64,000 nt of DNA from Verrucomicrobiia bacterium (GTDB taxonomy: Bacteria; Verrucomicrobiota; Verrucomicrobiia; Palsa-1439): positions 1 through 64,000 of the forward strand of contig DATLVI010000026.1 of NCBI GenBank assembly GCA_035577545.1, in the 5' to 3' direction. Below, one piece after another: positions 53,324 to 62,905 of this stretch (position 1 is its first letter; every line of letters starts with the position of its first letter). Both the position numbers and the translations under genes were made by a program. A model generated the notes under the pieces. It was not told the origin of the DNA, ran no database searches, and was given only the letters and a program-made list of their open reading frames with translations.

Positions 53324-56050
53324 ATGCGACAGCTATTTGGTACAAGCTTGGTGCAAGGTCCAAGTCGAGGAAGCATCCTCGACCACGAGGAATTAGTGCC
53401 AACTCCCCAACTTATTGACACTCCGCCGGTAAAGCACCCCGAAAGGGTGACGAGGACGGATGTGGCGCGGACGAAATCACCTGGCGTGGTTGCGCCGACG
53501 GAGCGAGTGGTGACGGAGGGCAAGTTCTTCCGCATCGGCTCCCAGAAGTTTCATCCTCGTGGCGTGACCTACGGCCCCTTCCAGCCGGACCAGGCCGGTA
53601 GCACCTTCCCGAAGCCCGAACAGGCGGAACGTGATTTTGCGTTGATGAAGGAACTGAACGCGAATTGCCTGCGTGTCTATCACGTGCCTCCGCACTGGTT
53701 CCTCGACCTCGCCCAGCAGCACGGATTGAAAGTGCTTGTGGATTACTATTGGCCCAAACATACCTGCTTCCTGGAGGATCGCGAGACGATCCAGTTCGCG
53801 CGGGACGCGACGCGCCGGGCGGCGGAGGCGCTGAAGGGCCATCCCGCCGTGTTCGCACTCACACTGGCCAACGAAATCCCGCCGGACATCGCCCGCTGGT
53901 ACGGCGCGAAGCGCATTGCGCACTTCATCGATGGACTCGCCGCCATCGTCAAGGAGGTGGATCCGCAACGGCTCGTCACCTTCGTTAATTTTCCCACGAC
54001 GGAGTTTTTACAACCGGCCAGCCTCGATTTCGTCAGCTTCAACGTCTATCTCCATGAACCGCGCCCCTTTGCGAACTACCTTGACCGCTTGCAGAACATC
54101 GCGGGTGACAAACCGCTGCTGCTGGCCGAGTTTGGCGTCGACTCCCAGCGGGAAGGCGAAGAGACCAAGGCGCAGATTCTTGGCGGCCATATCGAGATCG
54201 CCTTTCGGGCCGGCCTGGCGGGCATGTTTCTCTTCGCGTTCACGGACGACTGGCACACCGGCGGCCATCAAATTGAGAATTGGTTTTTCGGGCTGACGAC
54301 GCGGGATCGAAAACCGCGCGGAGCGTTTCACGTCGTGGCTGAACGGTACAAACGCGCCCCGCATTTCCCGCTGCCGCAATACCCGAAGGTGAGTATCGTG
54401 GTGGCGAGCTACAACGGTGCGCGCACCCTGCCGTCGTGCCTCGATTCGCTCACCCACCTTAATTACCCGAATTACGAGATCGTCCTTGTGGACGATGGTT
54501 CGACGGACGACACGGCGCGCGTCGTGGCCCACTACCCGACCGTGCGCGCAATCCACCAGCCGAACATGGGGTTGAGCGCCGCGCGCAACGCCGGCATCCA
54601 CGCCGCCACGGGTGAAATTGTCGCGTTCACCGATAGTGATTGTCGCGCCGATGAAGACTGGCTGTACTATCTTGTCGGGGATTTGCTCAAGACCGACGCC
54701 AGCGCGATCGGTGGCCACAATTTTCCGCCGCCTGAAGACAGTCCCATCGCCGGCTGTGTCGCGGTTTCGCCGGGCGGCCCGGCGCATGTGATGCTCGACG
54801 ACCGCAACGCGGAGCACATCCCGGGCTGTAACATGGCCTTTTGGAGGTGGGCTCTCGAGGAGACACACGGGTTCGATGCCCAGTTTCGCGCGGCGGGCGA
54901 CGACGTGGACATTTGCTGGCGCCTGCTCCAGCGCGGCCGCAAGATCGCCTTTTCCCACGCGGGTTTTGTCTGGCACTACCGTCGCAACACCATCCAGGCC
55001 TACCTGAAGCAGCAGCGCGGTTACGGTATCGCGGAGTCGCTGTTGCGGCGCAAGCACCCGGAGTACTTCAACAGCCTCGGCGGGATGCGCTGGCGCGGGC
55101 GCATTTACAGTCCGTCGAAGATCGCCGGGTTCTTCGGCAAATTCGTGATCTATCACGGCACCTTTGGGAGTGCGCTTTTTCAGACGTTGTACACGCCCGA
55201 ACCCAGCGGCCTGCTGACGCTTTTAACAAGCCTGGAGTGGCATGTCTTATTTACAGTGGGCGCGTTTCTGCTCGCAACAGTCTGGCCGGCCTTGTGGCCG
55301 TTGCCTGTGTTGACGGTGCTCGCGAGCCTGGCCATGGCAACGGCCGCGGCGGTGCGCGTCGAGTTGCCACCGTGGCAGATGCGCTGGTGGTCGCGTCCGC
55401 TGGTGGCGATCTTGTATCTCTCGCAGCCGATTGTGCGTGGGTGGCAGAGATACGGGCGGCGGTTGCGCCGCTCCGAGACGCCGGTTGCAGCGCGCGAAAC
55501 TGTGCGCGCCCTGGCGGCGCAACAGGAAGGACTGGGTTCCATGCATACGCTCAATTATTGGAACGAAAAGAGCATCGAGCGCTTCACATTCCTCGAAGCG
55601 CTGCTGGAAGTGCTCGACCGCGACCAATGGCAGTCGCGCGCCGATTGCGGTTGGGATGAATTTGATGTGACCATCTACGGGGACCGTTTCAGCAAGGTGC
55701 TCGTGAAGACTGTGTCAGAGAACCATGGCGGCGAGAAGCGTCTGTTGCGAGCGCGTCTCGAAGGCGGCTGGACATTGCTCGGGAAAATGTCGTTCTTTGG
55801 TGTGGTGGTCGGGATGTGTCTCTCCTCACGATTGTGGTGGTCACTGGCCTTGCCATCGTCGCAAGTCCCGCTGTTGATGCTGTGGGGGTTGACGGCCCTG
55901 CCGCTGGTGCTGATCGGTCTCTGGGTGAGCTACCTTCATCTGCGCACGCGCCGCACGGTGCGGCTGGCAACCGCCGTGCTGGATCTTTGCGCCCAGGACC
56001 TGAAATTAATCAAACTCAACGCACCAAAGAAGTTCGTTAAACCCGATTAG
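53324..56050 (+). CDS. Fusion: clan GH-A hydrolase + membrane GT2 glycosyltransferase
   Basis: 908 residues from the ATG at 53,324 (a TTG two codons earlier is possible). Residues ~65-345 are a TIM-barrel hydrolase: LANEIPP has the acid/base at E184 and LLAEFGVDS the nucleophile at E269, so both catalytic residues are present. Residues ~355-600 are a GT2 domain (VSIVVASYNG, VDDGSTDD, TDSDCRADEDW, then QQRGYG). Two to four helices follow (~635-700), then a ~110-residue soluble stretch and two more helices. No signal peptide, so both catalytic domains should face the cytosol. First gene of a glycan island with two GT-B-like paralogues. Confidence 0.85.
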   Translation: MRQLFGTSLVQGPSRGSILDHEELVPTPQLIDTPPVKHPERVTRTDVARTKSPGVVAPTERVVTEGKFFRIGSQKFHPRGVTYGPFQPDQAGSTFPKPEQAERDFALMKELNANCLRVYHVPPHWFLDLAQQHGLKVLVDYYWPKHTCFLEDRETIQFARDATRRAAEALKGHPAVFALTLANEIPPDIARWYGAKRIAHFIDGLAAIVKEVDPQRLVTFVNFPTTEFLQPASLDFVSFNVYLHEPRPFANYLDRLQNIAGDKPLLLAEFGVDSQREGEETKAQILGGHIEIAFRAGLAGMFLFAFTDDWHTGGHQIENWFFGLTTRDRKPRGAFHVVAERYKRAPHFPLPQYPKVSIVVASYNGARTLPSCLDSLTHLNYPNYEIVLVDDGSTDDTARVVAHYPTVRAIHQPNMGLSAARNAGIHAATGEIVAFTDSDCRADEDWLYYLVGDLLKTDASAIGGHNFPPPEDSPIAGCVAVSPGGPAHVMLDDRNAEHIPGCNMAFWRWALEETHGFDAQFRAAGDDVDICWRLLQRGRKIAFSHAGFVWHYRRNTIQAYLKQQRGYGIAESLLRRKHPEYFNSLGGMRWRGRIYSPSKIAGFFGKFVIYHGTFGSALFQTLYTPEPSGLLTLLTSLEWHVLFTVGAFLLATVWPALWPLPVLTVLASLAMATAAAVRVELPPWQMRWWSRPLVAILYLSQPIVRGWQRYGRRLRRSETPVAARETVRALAAQQEGLGSMHTLNYWNEKSIERFTFLEALLEVLDRDQWQSRADCGWDEFDVTIYGDRFSKVLVKTVSENHGGEKRLLRARLEGGWTLLGKMSFFGVVVGMCLSSRLWWSLALPSSQVPLLMLWGLTALPLVLIGLWVSYLHLRTRRTVRLATAVLDLCAQDLKLIKLNAPKKFVKPD

Positions 56051-57216
56051 CGTGGCACCGGCAGGTCGCACGCCTGCAACATCGCCCGCAGCACTTTGTC
56101 CGAATCGAAATACTCTTCGGCAATCCGCCGCGCCGCCCGGCAGTTGCGCTCGTAATCCTTTTCGATTTCCTCGACGGCAGCCACGACGTCATCCGCCGTT
56201 CGGAAAGCGAAGAGTCCCTCGCCACACGGCAGGAATTCGCTGAAACCGGTGTCCTGTACGATTACGGGTTTGCCCGAAGCAAGATAAGCCGCAGTACGGT
56301 CGCTGAACCAGCCGCTTTTTGACTTCACCTCAAGGTTGACCGCCACGCTGAATTCGCCGCGCGACCCGGCGATATACTCGCAGTAACTGCGGGGCGTGGC
56401 TGTGACTTGCAACGGGTCGGCGATTCGCCAACCGGCGGAGGCGATTTCCGTTCGCGGCGCGTTGGGACCAGCCAGCGCAACCTCAAAAATCGGACCAAGA
56501 CGTTTCGGCAGGTCAATGAAGCGGAGGAACTCGACGTTCTTTTGCCCGTACTCGACGCCCTGGTATATCATTGGCTTCCGTGCGCTCCAGCTCATGACGG
56601 TCGTGAACCACTTGGCGTCGGGCGTGAACCGTGTCGGGAGCAATTCCAGCGCGATCGGTTGCCGCGTCGGTCGCCACGTGAGGCCGTGGCTGGGAATCGG
56701 GCAATCCGGTTTGCCGATGCGCTCGCCAAACGTGAAATGCCAATGGAAATCGTATGGCGAGGCAAATCCGCCGCAGGATGGCGTCGGCGTCCGGGACATG
56801 CCGAATTGGGTAAATCCAGGGTCGGTATCGATGAAGATGCGGTTGCGGGTCTCACGAAACTCTTCCAACCAGGTGACCGACGCGAGGCTTACCAGCACTT
56901 CGGCCTCGCGACACCATTGCAGGATTTGTTCGCGCGGTTGACCGTGCCAAATGCCATGTGCATCCACAAAACTCCAATGGCGCAACCCCAGCGTGTCGAG
57001 AACACGTTGCGTTTGCGCGAGGCCGTACGCTGGGTCGTCAGTCATTGCGTTGGTGCGCGGATCGTAACAGGAGTGCGACCAACCATAATGTTCGACGAAC
57101 ACAACTTCATAGCCGAGCCGCTGCAGTCCTGCCAGGAAATGGAGTTGTGAAAGAATATGACCACCCAGCGGATAGCGCACCAGATAGCCGGCAACGATGG
57201 CGAGGGGGCGGCTCAC
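56047..57216 (-). CDS. GT-B-like glycosyltransferase, tandem paralogue A
   Basis: 389 residues. AGYLVRYPLGGHILSQLHFLAGL is a GT-B acceptor-type start (GGH loop after strand 1) and SDRTAAYLASGKPVIVQDTGFSEFLPCGEGLFAF near residue 310-345 is the donor-site block of glycosyltransferase family 1/4-like proteins. The middle half is unusual and I cannot name the family. Coupled by ATGA to the gene at 57,213, which is its paralogue; its stop overlaps the convergent GH-GT2 stop by four bases. Confidence 0.68.
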   Translation of the reverse strand: MSRPLAIVAGYLVRYPLGGHILSQLHFLAGLQRLGYEVVFVEHYGWSHSCYDPRTNAMTDDPAYGLAQTQRVLDTLGLRHWSFVDAHGIWHGQPREQILQWCREAEVLVSLASVTWLEEFRETRNRIFIDTDPGFTQFGMSRTPTPSCGGFASPYDFHWHFTFGERIGKPDCPIPSHGLTWRPTRQPIALELLPTRFTPDAKWFTTVMSWSARKPMIYQGVEYGQKNVEFLRFIDLPKRLGPIFEVALAGPNAPRTEIASAGWRIADPLQVTATPRSYCEYIAGSRGEFSVAVNLEVKSKSGWFSDRTAAYLASGKPVIVQDTGFSEFLPCGEGLFAFRTADDVVAAVEEIEKDYERNCRAARRIAEEYFDSDKVLRAMLQACDLPVPR

Positions 57217-58364
57217 GCGCCCGCCCTGGTGATGAGGTCGGCCAGAACGTTCCGTGCGTCGAACATCTGTCCAGCCAACTCACGCGCGGCGCGAGAATGC
57301 GCAGCGTAGTCGGCGCTGACCGCCTCGACACCCGCGAGCGCTTCGTCGATGGTTTGGTAGGCGAAAAGTCCATGGCCGGTCGGATAAATGTTGCTCCAAC
57401 CAGTGTCTTGCAATACGCAGGGGCGGCCCAGCGCAAGGTAACACGCACTGCGGCAACTGAACCAGCCGCTACGGGATTTGACGTAGCCCTCCTTCGCGAC
57501 GCTCCATTCGCCCTTCGAGCGGCGCAGGTACTCCCGATACGTCCAGGGATCTGGCAAATGCTCGGCGGGTTCGATGATCTGCCAGCCCTTCTGTTGCAGC
57601 ATCGCGGTTGGGCGTTTCATGCCCGGACCCATGCCCATCGCGATCTCAAACTTCTGGGGAGTTCGCCCCGGCAGATCGGCGAACTTTAGGAATTCGACGT
57701 CCTTTTGTCCCCATGTTTCGCCGCTATACTCGCAGCTTTTGTAGGAGACCCAGTTCATCACCGTCGTGAACACATCCCGTGGCGGCTCCGCAGGAAGCTC
57801 CCACCAGCCGAGCACGATAGGTTGGCGTGTGGGAATCCAATCGAAACCAGTCGTGGGGATGCGGCAGTCCGTGGCGCCAATATTCTCGGCAAACGTGAAA
57901 TGTTTGTTATGGGCGCGGATTCGATCGATCACATCCTGCTTGCCTAGCACAAGCGCGACCTGGGTGAACATCGGGTCGGAGTCGAGAAAAACTTTGCACG
58001 GAATCGACAAATACTCGGGTCGCAGCCAGCCGCAGCCGGAGACGTTCAAATAGAGATCCGCCGTCGCGCAAATCTCCTTGGCGGCCGCTTCGGTCTGGCC
58101 GTGATAGCTCGCGTCGGGCGCGCTGCGGTAAATCCAGCGGTCGGCTAGCCCGAGTTTCTCCATGACACCACGAAGATAGTTAACGTTGTAGCTGGCATCG
58201 GCGGAGATTGTGTCCTTGATCGGGTCGTACGGCCACATTTCCGTGTCTTCGAGATAATAGACGTCGTGCCCCAACTGGCGGAAACCCTCGACATACTGCA
58301 AATAATCCCACGCTACGCCGCCGAAAGCGTATTGCCCGACCAGACCCGTGACCACGATGCGCAT
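57213..58364 (-). CDS. GT-B-like glycosyltransferase, tandem paralogue B
   Basis: 383 residues from the ATG at 58,364. It shares blocks with its neighbour: GLVGQYAFGGVAWDYLQYVEG against AGYLVRYPLGGHILSQLHFL at the start, a shared YGQKNVEFLRF/WGQKDVEFLKF region, and CRSACYLALGRPCVLQDTGWSNIYPTGHGLFAY near the end. This is a tandem duplication that has diverged. Activity is assumed from the fold outline. Divergent from the membrane protein gene at 58,428 across 63 bases. Confidence 0.68.
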   Translation of the reverse strand: MRIVVTGLVGQYAFGGVAWDYLQYVEGFRQLGHDVYYLEDTEMWPYDPIKDTISADASYNVNYLRGVMEKLGLADRWIYRSAPDASYHGQTEAAAKEICATADLYLNVSGCGWLRPEYLSIPCKVFLDSDPMFTQVALVLGKQDVIDRIRAHNKHFTFAENIGATDCRIPTTGFDWIPTRQPIVLGWWELPAEPPRDVFTTVMNWVSYKSCEYSGETWGQKDVEFLKFADLPGRTPQKFEIAMGMGPGMKRPTAMLQQKGWQIIEPAEHLPDPWTYREYLRRSKGEWSVAKEGYVKSRSGWFSCRSACYLALGRPCVLQDTGWSNIYPTGHGLFAYQTIDEALAGVEAVSADYAAHSRAARELAGQMFDARNVLADLITRAGA

Positions 58365-58427
58365 CGCGGCATTTATAAACTGCTTTTGCACTCGACACAA
58401 TCACGGGCGCATTTCAGAGTACGCCGC

Positions 58428-59903
58428 ATGCGCAGCGACAAACAGCGGGCGCTGGCCACGCTGATCGTGGGCGGGTTCGCGTTCGCGGTCGTGCTAGCGT
58501 ATCACCGCATCGTCGACGGAGATTTGTGGGCGCGGCTGGCCGTGGGCGCGCGTGTGTGGCGAACCGGCAGCCTGATGCGCCACGATGTGTTCGCGTTCAC
58601 GCCGACCCTGCCCGAATGGATCGATCACGAATGGGGCGCAGGCGTTATTTTCTCCTGGCTGCTCAATACGTTTGGTCCCGTGTCCCTTATGCTGCTGAAG
58701 ATCACTACGGCGTGCGCGGCAATTCTTTTGTGCCTGTTTGCTGCGCGACGCAGCGGAACCGGTTGGTCCACGCTGTTGCTGCTGGCGATTCCCTGCGCGG
58801 TGACCGTGTTACCCGGCTATGTGACCGTGATACGTAGCCACGCGCTGACGTATCTGTTCTTTGCGCTGACGTTGTTGTGCCTCGAAGAAATGCGCACTGG
58901 GCGACAGTGGCTGGCATTCGTCATACCGCCCCTGGTGCTCGTGTGGGCGAATGTGCACGGCGGATTCGTGGTCGGGCTCATTGCGATGGGCGTCTACGCG
59001 GCGTCGGTGCGGACGCGCACGATGCTCCTCACATTGTTGGCCGCCGCTACCGTCACGTGCATCAATCCGTATGGAGTCCATTACTGGACGTATCTCGTGC
59101 CCGCCTGGCTACATCCGCGAATGGACATCACCGAGTGGGGCCCGATGCCCTTCTGGGGCGGTGATCCCTATTTCGGATTCCGCATTCTGTTCGTTATCGC
59201 GCTCGTGGCGATTGTCGGGGAATGGAAACAACGCACCGCGTTGGGATTGACAATGCTGGCGCTGACGGCCATTGCGGCATGGCTGCATCGACGCCACGCG
59301 CCGTTTTTTGGATTGACGGTCCTTGTGTATCTCGGACCATATGCCGAGCGTTGGTGTCGGCGGGTGCCACTCGTCACGGTTCTGGCGATCCATGTCGTCC
59401 TGGCGATCTTCGTGGCGATAGAATTCCTGCCACAGGCTTCGTTGCAACCCATTGTGCCACTGAGTTTCTATCCGGTCGGCGCGGTCGCGGCGCTCGACCA
59501 AGCCGCGGTGAAAGGAAATCTTGCGGTGCCGTTTCGCTGGGGCAGCTATGCTTCATGGCGGCTGGCACCCCGGATCAAAGTCTCGATGGATGGGCGGTAC
59601 GAGGAAACATACCCGGACGCGACCTTTGAGATGAACCAAAGATTTTTCCACAGGACCGGCACGGACTGGGACCGGCTTCTGCGAGAATACCGTGTGGATT
59701 TCATCATCCTGGAGTTACGTACGACACAGCTTTCGCCCGCGGACCTGCGCGCGCATGGGTACGAAGTAATCCGGGCCGATGACACGTCGGTACTACTCGC
59801 CCGCAGTGAATTCGCACCAAGACTGCGTGAAGCTGTCACGAAACTTCCGCCAAAATCATCCGACGCGCTCGACCCCCACCTTGCGGCTCGCTGGTTGCCG
59901 TGA
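58428..59903 (+). CDS. Multi-spanning membrane protein, possible GT-C-like transferase
   Basis: 491 residues from the ATG at 58,428, with about ten hydrophobic helices between residues 10 and 350 and a ~120-residue soluble C-terminus (AVPFRWGSYASWRLAPRIKVSMDGRYEETYPD). After helix 1 comes YHRIVDGDLWARLAVG with an acidic DGD, then WIDHEWGAG. The acidic loop and domain order resemble GT-C or PMT-like proteins, but I do not recognise the family. Located beside glycosyltransferases, so glycan work is likely. Confidence 0.5.
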   Translation: MRSDKQRALATLIVGGFAFAVVLAYHRIVDGDLWARLAVGARVWRTGSLMRHDVFAFTPTLPEWIDHEWGAGVIFSWLLNTFGPVSLMLLKITTACAAILLCLFAARRSGTGWSTLLLLAIPCAVTVLPGYVTVIRSHALTYLFFALTLLCLEEMRTGRQWLAFVIPPLVLVWANVHGGFVVGLIAMGVYAASVRTRTMLLTLLAAATVTCINPYGVHYWTYLVPAWLHPRMDITEWGPMPFWGGDPYFGFRILFVIALVAIVGEWKQRTALGLTMLALTAIAAWLHRRHAPFFGLTVLVYLGPYAERWCRRVPLVTVLAIHVVLAIFVAIEFLPQASLQPIVPLSFYPVGAVAALDQAAVKGNLAVPFRWGSYASWRLAPRIKVSMDGRYEETYPDATFEMNQRFFHRTGTDWDRLLREYRVDFIILELRTTQLSPADLRAHGYEVIRADDTSVLLARSEFAPRLREAVTKLPPKSSDALDPHLAARWLP

Positions 59904-59924
59904 AAAGATACAGTCAGTCTGTTG

Positions 59925-62099
59925 TTATAGTGCGTTCAAAATCTCCGCGGGCGCTTTCTCGATCCGGTCGACGCGGAATGTCTGCGGGCCGGCGTCGCCT
60001 TTCCATTCGATGGTGTCGCCGGCGTGTTTGTTGAGCAGGGCCTGGGCGAGAGCGGCGGGGTAACTGATGATGCCGCGGGCGGGGTCGCTGTCCCACGCGC
60101 CGAGGATGTGATAGGTGAGCGATTGCTTGGCACCGAGGTCGGTAACGGTGACGCTGGTTCCGATGCTGACGAGATCGGTCTTGACGTCGGCGAAGTCGGT
60201 GGCCTGCGCACGCGAGAGGAGACTTTCGAGTTCGGCGCGGCGGCGCATCAGGAGTTTTTGCGTGTCCTTGGCAGCCTTGAACTCAAAATTCTCGCGCAGG
60301 TCCCCATAGCTGCGGGCGAGACCGATTTCCTTGCTGTTCGCCGGAATCCTCTTCTGCACGATATCCTCGAGTTCGGCCATGCGTTTGTGGTAACTGGCCC
60401 ACGAGACGACAATCGGTTGCTCCTTGACGGTCTTCGAGATGAGGAATTCCTGCACGAATGGGTGTTCCTTGACGATGCGCGCCATGAGCGAACGACGGTC
60501 GAGTTCCTCGATTGCGCCGCTGGACAAGATCAGGCGCGTCAGGTTGCGCACCGTTTCGGTGTCAGCTGCGGCGAGGAGATCGGCCACCAATTCGCCCTCC
60601 TCGAAGAGCACATCACGAAGCTTCTTATTGGCGGACTTGGTTGGTGCCGACTCAATGGCTTCCACAACGGCCAGCAAAAGCTCGGGAGTCTGAAAATCAT
60701 CGAGCCAGGGCCAGGCCTTGCGGGAAGCCGGTGTTGAGACATTACGGCAAATCCAGCACAACAGCTCCGCGCCCGCAGTTTGATTATGCACCCATTGTTT
60801 AATTGCGCCGGCATTTTGGCCCAACAGATCGGGAATTTCGTCGAGGACTTTTGTGGAGAACCGATTAAGCTCGCGGAACAGGCGGTCGGGCGCGGAGGTC
60901 TTGAGGACCGCGAGCACACGTTTCTGCGCGGACGTGCTCAAGTCGTCGAGCAGCGCCGACAGATTGTGGATCCCCGCGAGCAGGTTGGTGAGAAAAGCGC
61001 CGGCATCTTCCACGGCAGTTTGCCGGCGGCGACCGAGTTGTTCGAGGACGACGGCGGCTTCGATGCGCTCGGGCTGGCGACTCACCGGCGTTTTATTGAG
61101 CGCATCCAGCAGCGCGTCCTGGAACTCTTGGATCAGGAGATCGGCGTTGTCCATTTCATCGATACGCTTGAGAAATTCACGCGCGACAGCGGTCCTTTGG
61201 ATGAGGCCTTTGGCATCTCGGAACGCTTCTAGGATTTCATCCTGTTGCGAAACCGGCGCTGTCCGCAGCACGATCGGGTCAGTCTTTTTCAGGGGAAGCT
61301 CGAAATGCGGATCCTTCTTTGCCAGCTTGCGGACATTGTCCCACCACTTCTTCCACTGATCCGCGGGGACAACCGAGCCCGAGAGCATGGATTCGATGCG
61401 GTCGGCAATGGCGGAGCGATTGAGACTGAGGAGCGCGAGGCGAAGCAAAGCGACGGGGTCTTCGGTGCTGAGTCGCTTGAGACCCTCCGGGTCAATTATC
61501 TTGCGGACTTCAACATGCTCCTGGCTTACAGGTGTGAGGCTCGTAGCGGCATACGCAAGCTGCATTGAATGGGAGGGATTGTGCGCAAAACCGACGACGA
61601 TCTGACCCAACGTGGTATCGAAGGATTTGACGCGGCCAAATCCCCAACTCTTATGCTGGCAAAAGGCATCTGGTTGGAGAGCCAACAGTGTGTCGATTCT
61701 GGCCAGTGCTGCCGGAAGAGGTGTACGATTTTGATCAAGCTCGGTAACCGTGAGGATCGTCTTGAGACGCGCATCCTTTTCATGGATCTCGGTGAGCGCC
61801 TCGGTGATCTCGGCGCGAAGGTGCTTATCGGTTGGATGCGCTTCTGTCTGCAGCTTAAGGGCATACAACCATTCATGATGCTTGCCAGCAGCCTTGATAT
61901 TCCCAGCTATGAGCGAAGCCAGCTCTGCGGCCAGTGCGGGCTGGCCGGCGTCGGCAAATTCTTTCACAAGCAGGAGCAAAAACTCGGGTTGGTCAGGGAA
62001 TTGCTCTGCTAATTCGAGCCACAAGGCTTGTGCGTTGTCCCAGTCGCTTTGGGAGAGAAGGGCTTTGAGTTGTTGATGGTGGTTTTGTGTCGAAATCAT
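59925..62099 (-). CDS. greA: Transcript-cleavage factor GreA with long N-terminal extension (Chlamydia-type)
   Basis: 724 residues. The last ~150 are GreA: GDLRENFEFKAAKD holds the cleavage-site acidic residues D600 and E603 (GDLSENAEY in ordinary GreA), and the C-terminal domain ends with DTIEWKGDAG and FRVDRIEKAP. The first ~560 residues are helical repeats (TPR/HEAT-like) with no recognised catalysis. Ordinary GreA has about 158 residues; long forms of this size are known in Chlamydia. It rescues stalled RNA polymerase. Convergent with the gene at 58,428. Confidence 0.85.
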   Translation of the reverse strand: MISTQNHHQQLKALLSQSDWDNAQALWLELAEQFPDQPEFLLLLVKEFADAGQPALAAELASLIAGNIKAAGKHHEWLYALKLQTEAHPTDKHLRAEITEALTEIHEKDARLKTILTVTELDQNRTPLPAALARIDTLLALQPDAFCQHKSWGFGRVKSFDTTLGQIVVGFAHNPSHSMQLAYAATSLTPVSQEHVEVRKIIDPEGLKRLSTEDPVALLRLALLSLNRSAIADRIESMLSGSVVPADQWKKWWDNVRKLAKKDPHFELPLKKTDPIVLRTAPVSQQDEILEAFRDAKGLIQRTAVAREFLKRIDEMDNADLLIQEFQDALLDALNKTPVSRQPERIEAAVVLEQLGRRRQTAVEDAGAFLTNLLAGIHNLSALLDDLSTSAQKRVLAVLKTSAPDRLFRELNRFSTKVLDEIPDLLGQNAGAIKQWVHNQTAGAELLCWICRNVSTPASRKAWPWLDDFQTPELLLAVVEAIESAPTKSANKKLRDVLFEEGELVADLLAAADTETVRNLTRLILSSGAIEELDRRSLMARIVKEHPFVQEFLISKTVKEQPIVVSWASYHKRMAELEDIVQKRIPANSKEIGLARSYGDLRENFEFKAAKDTQKLLMRRRAELESLLSRAQATDFADVKTDLVSIGTSVTVTDLGAKQSLTYHILGAWDSDPARGIISYPAALAQALLNKHAGDTIEWKGDAGPQTFRVDRIEKAPAEILNAL

Positions 62100-62202
62100 T
62101 TGTAGTCAAGGAGTTTCTGGTTTTGTGACTATGGTTGCCAATGAAAAAGCTGCGGGGCGTCCGCTTGACGGAGCCGGAGGCCGCCGATATGATTGTAGGC
62201 TG

Positions 62203-62886
62203 ATGAAATGGGTTTTCACGGTTGCCGCTTTTTGTCTTTTGTTCGCCGGGTGCCAGTCTATCCAATCCATACAGGACTTGTCTCCTGAGAAATTCGCCTC
62301 TGCCACCAAGGACACAGCCTACAGTAGCGCGGGAACGAATGCAACGACTGCGACAAATTCCAAACCCAGAGTGATTGTGCCCGGGGTGACCATCAGCGTG
62401 ACTGTGGACGAGGATCGCAGCCTGAATCGCGCGTATTTGGTTCCGACCAGCGGGGCGATCGACTATCCGCCGCTCGGACGGATCGTAGTGGAAGGCCTCA
62501 CGCCAGATGAAGTGGCGCAGAAAATCCGTGAGAGTTTGGAGAAGGACTATTTTCAAAAGGCGACGGTGACCGTCGCGGTCGAGGCGGTACCCCTTGGCGC
62601 CGGGGGCGGGGTGATTTACGTGATCGGCAACGTGAACCGGCCCGGGCCGCTACTGCTGCCAAAGGACGAAAGGTTTACCGTGACCAAGGCGATCATCGCT
62701 GCGGGGAATTTTGCAACTTTCGCGAACGGCGGAAAGGTGCAATTGATCCGTTATAATGAAGCGGGCAGGAAGTCCATCACGTATGTCGACGTGGATCGAA
62801 TCATGAAGCGGGGCGAATTTGAAAAGGACATTTCAGTGCAAAACGGGGACTGGATCATCGTACCCGAAAAACTGATCAACTTTTAG
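62203..62886 (+). CDS. Polysaccharide export lipoprotein, Wza-like (Poly_export/SLBB)
   Basis: 227 residues from the ATG at 62,203. A lipoprotein signal ends LLFAGC with Cys 17. VTISVTVDEDRSLNRAYLVPTSGAIDYPPLGRIVVEGLTPDEVAQKI is the Poly_export domain and VIYVIGNVNRPGPLLL the first SLBB strand. Short for Wza (about 380), with one SLBB domain and no C-terminal barrel helix, as in many GumB/EpsA-type proteins. It forms the outer-membrane exit for polysaccharide together with the following Wzz/Wzc protein. Confidence 0.85.
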   Translation: MKWVFTVAAFCLLFAGCQSIQSIQDLSPEKFASATKDTAYSSAGTNATTATNSKPRVIVPGVTISVTVDEDRSLNRAYLVPTSGAIDYPPLGRIVVEGLTPDEVAQKIRESLEKDYFQKATVTVAVEAVPLGAGGGVIYVIGNVNRPGPLLLPKDERFTVTKAIIAAGNFATFANGGKVQLIRYNEAGRKSITYVDVDRIMKRGEFEKDISVQNGDWIIVPEKLINF

Positions 62887-62905
62887 TCGGGGCGCGGAAT
62901 TGTCT

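Noticed and set aside
54008-55156. 382-codon open frame antisense to the GH-GT2 fusion
   Set aside because: Codon-position shadow of the fusion gene, with no domain or start signal.
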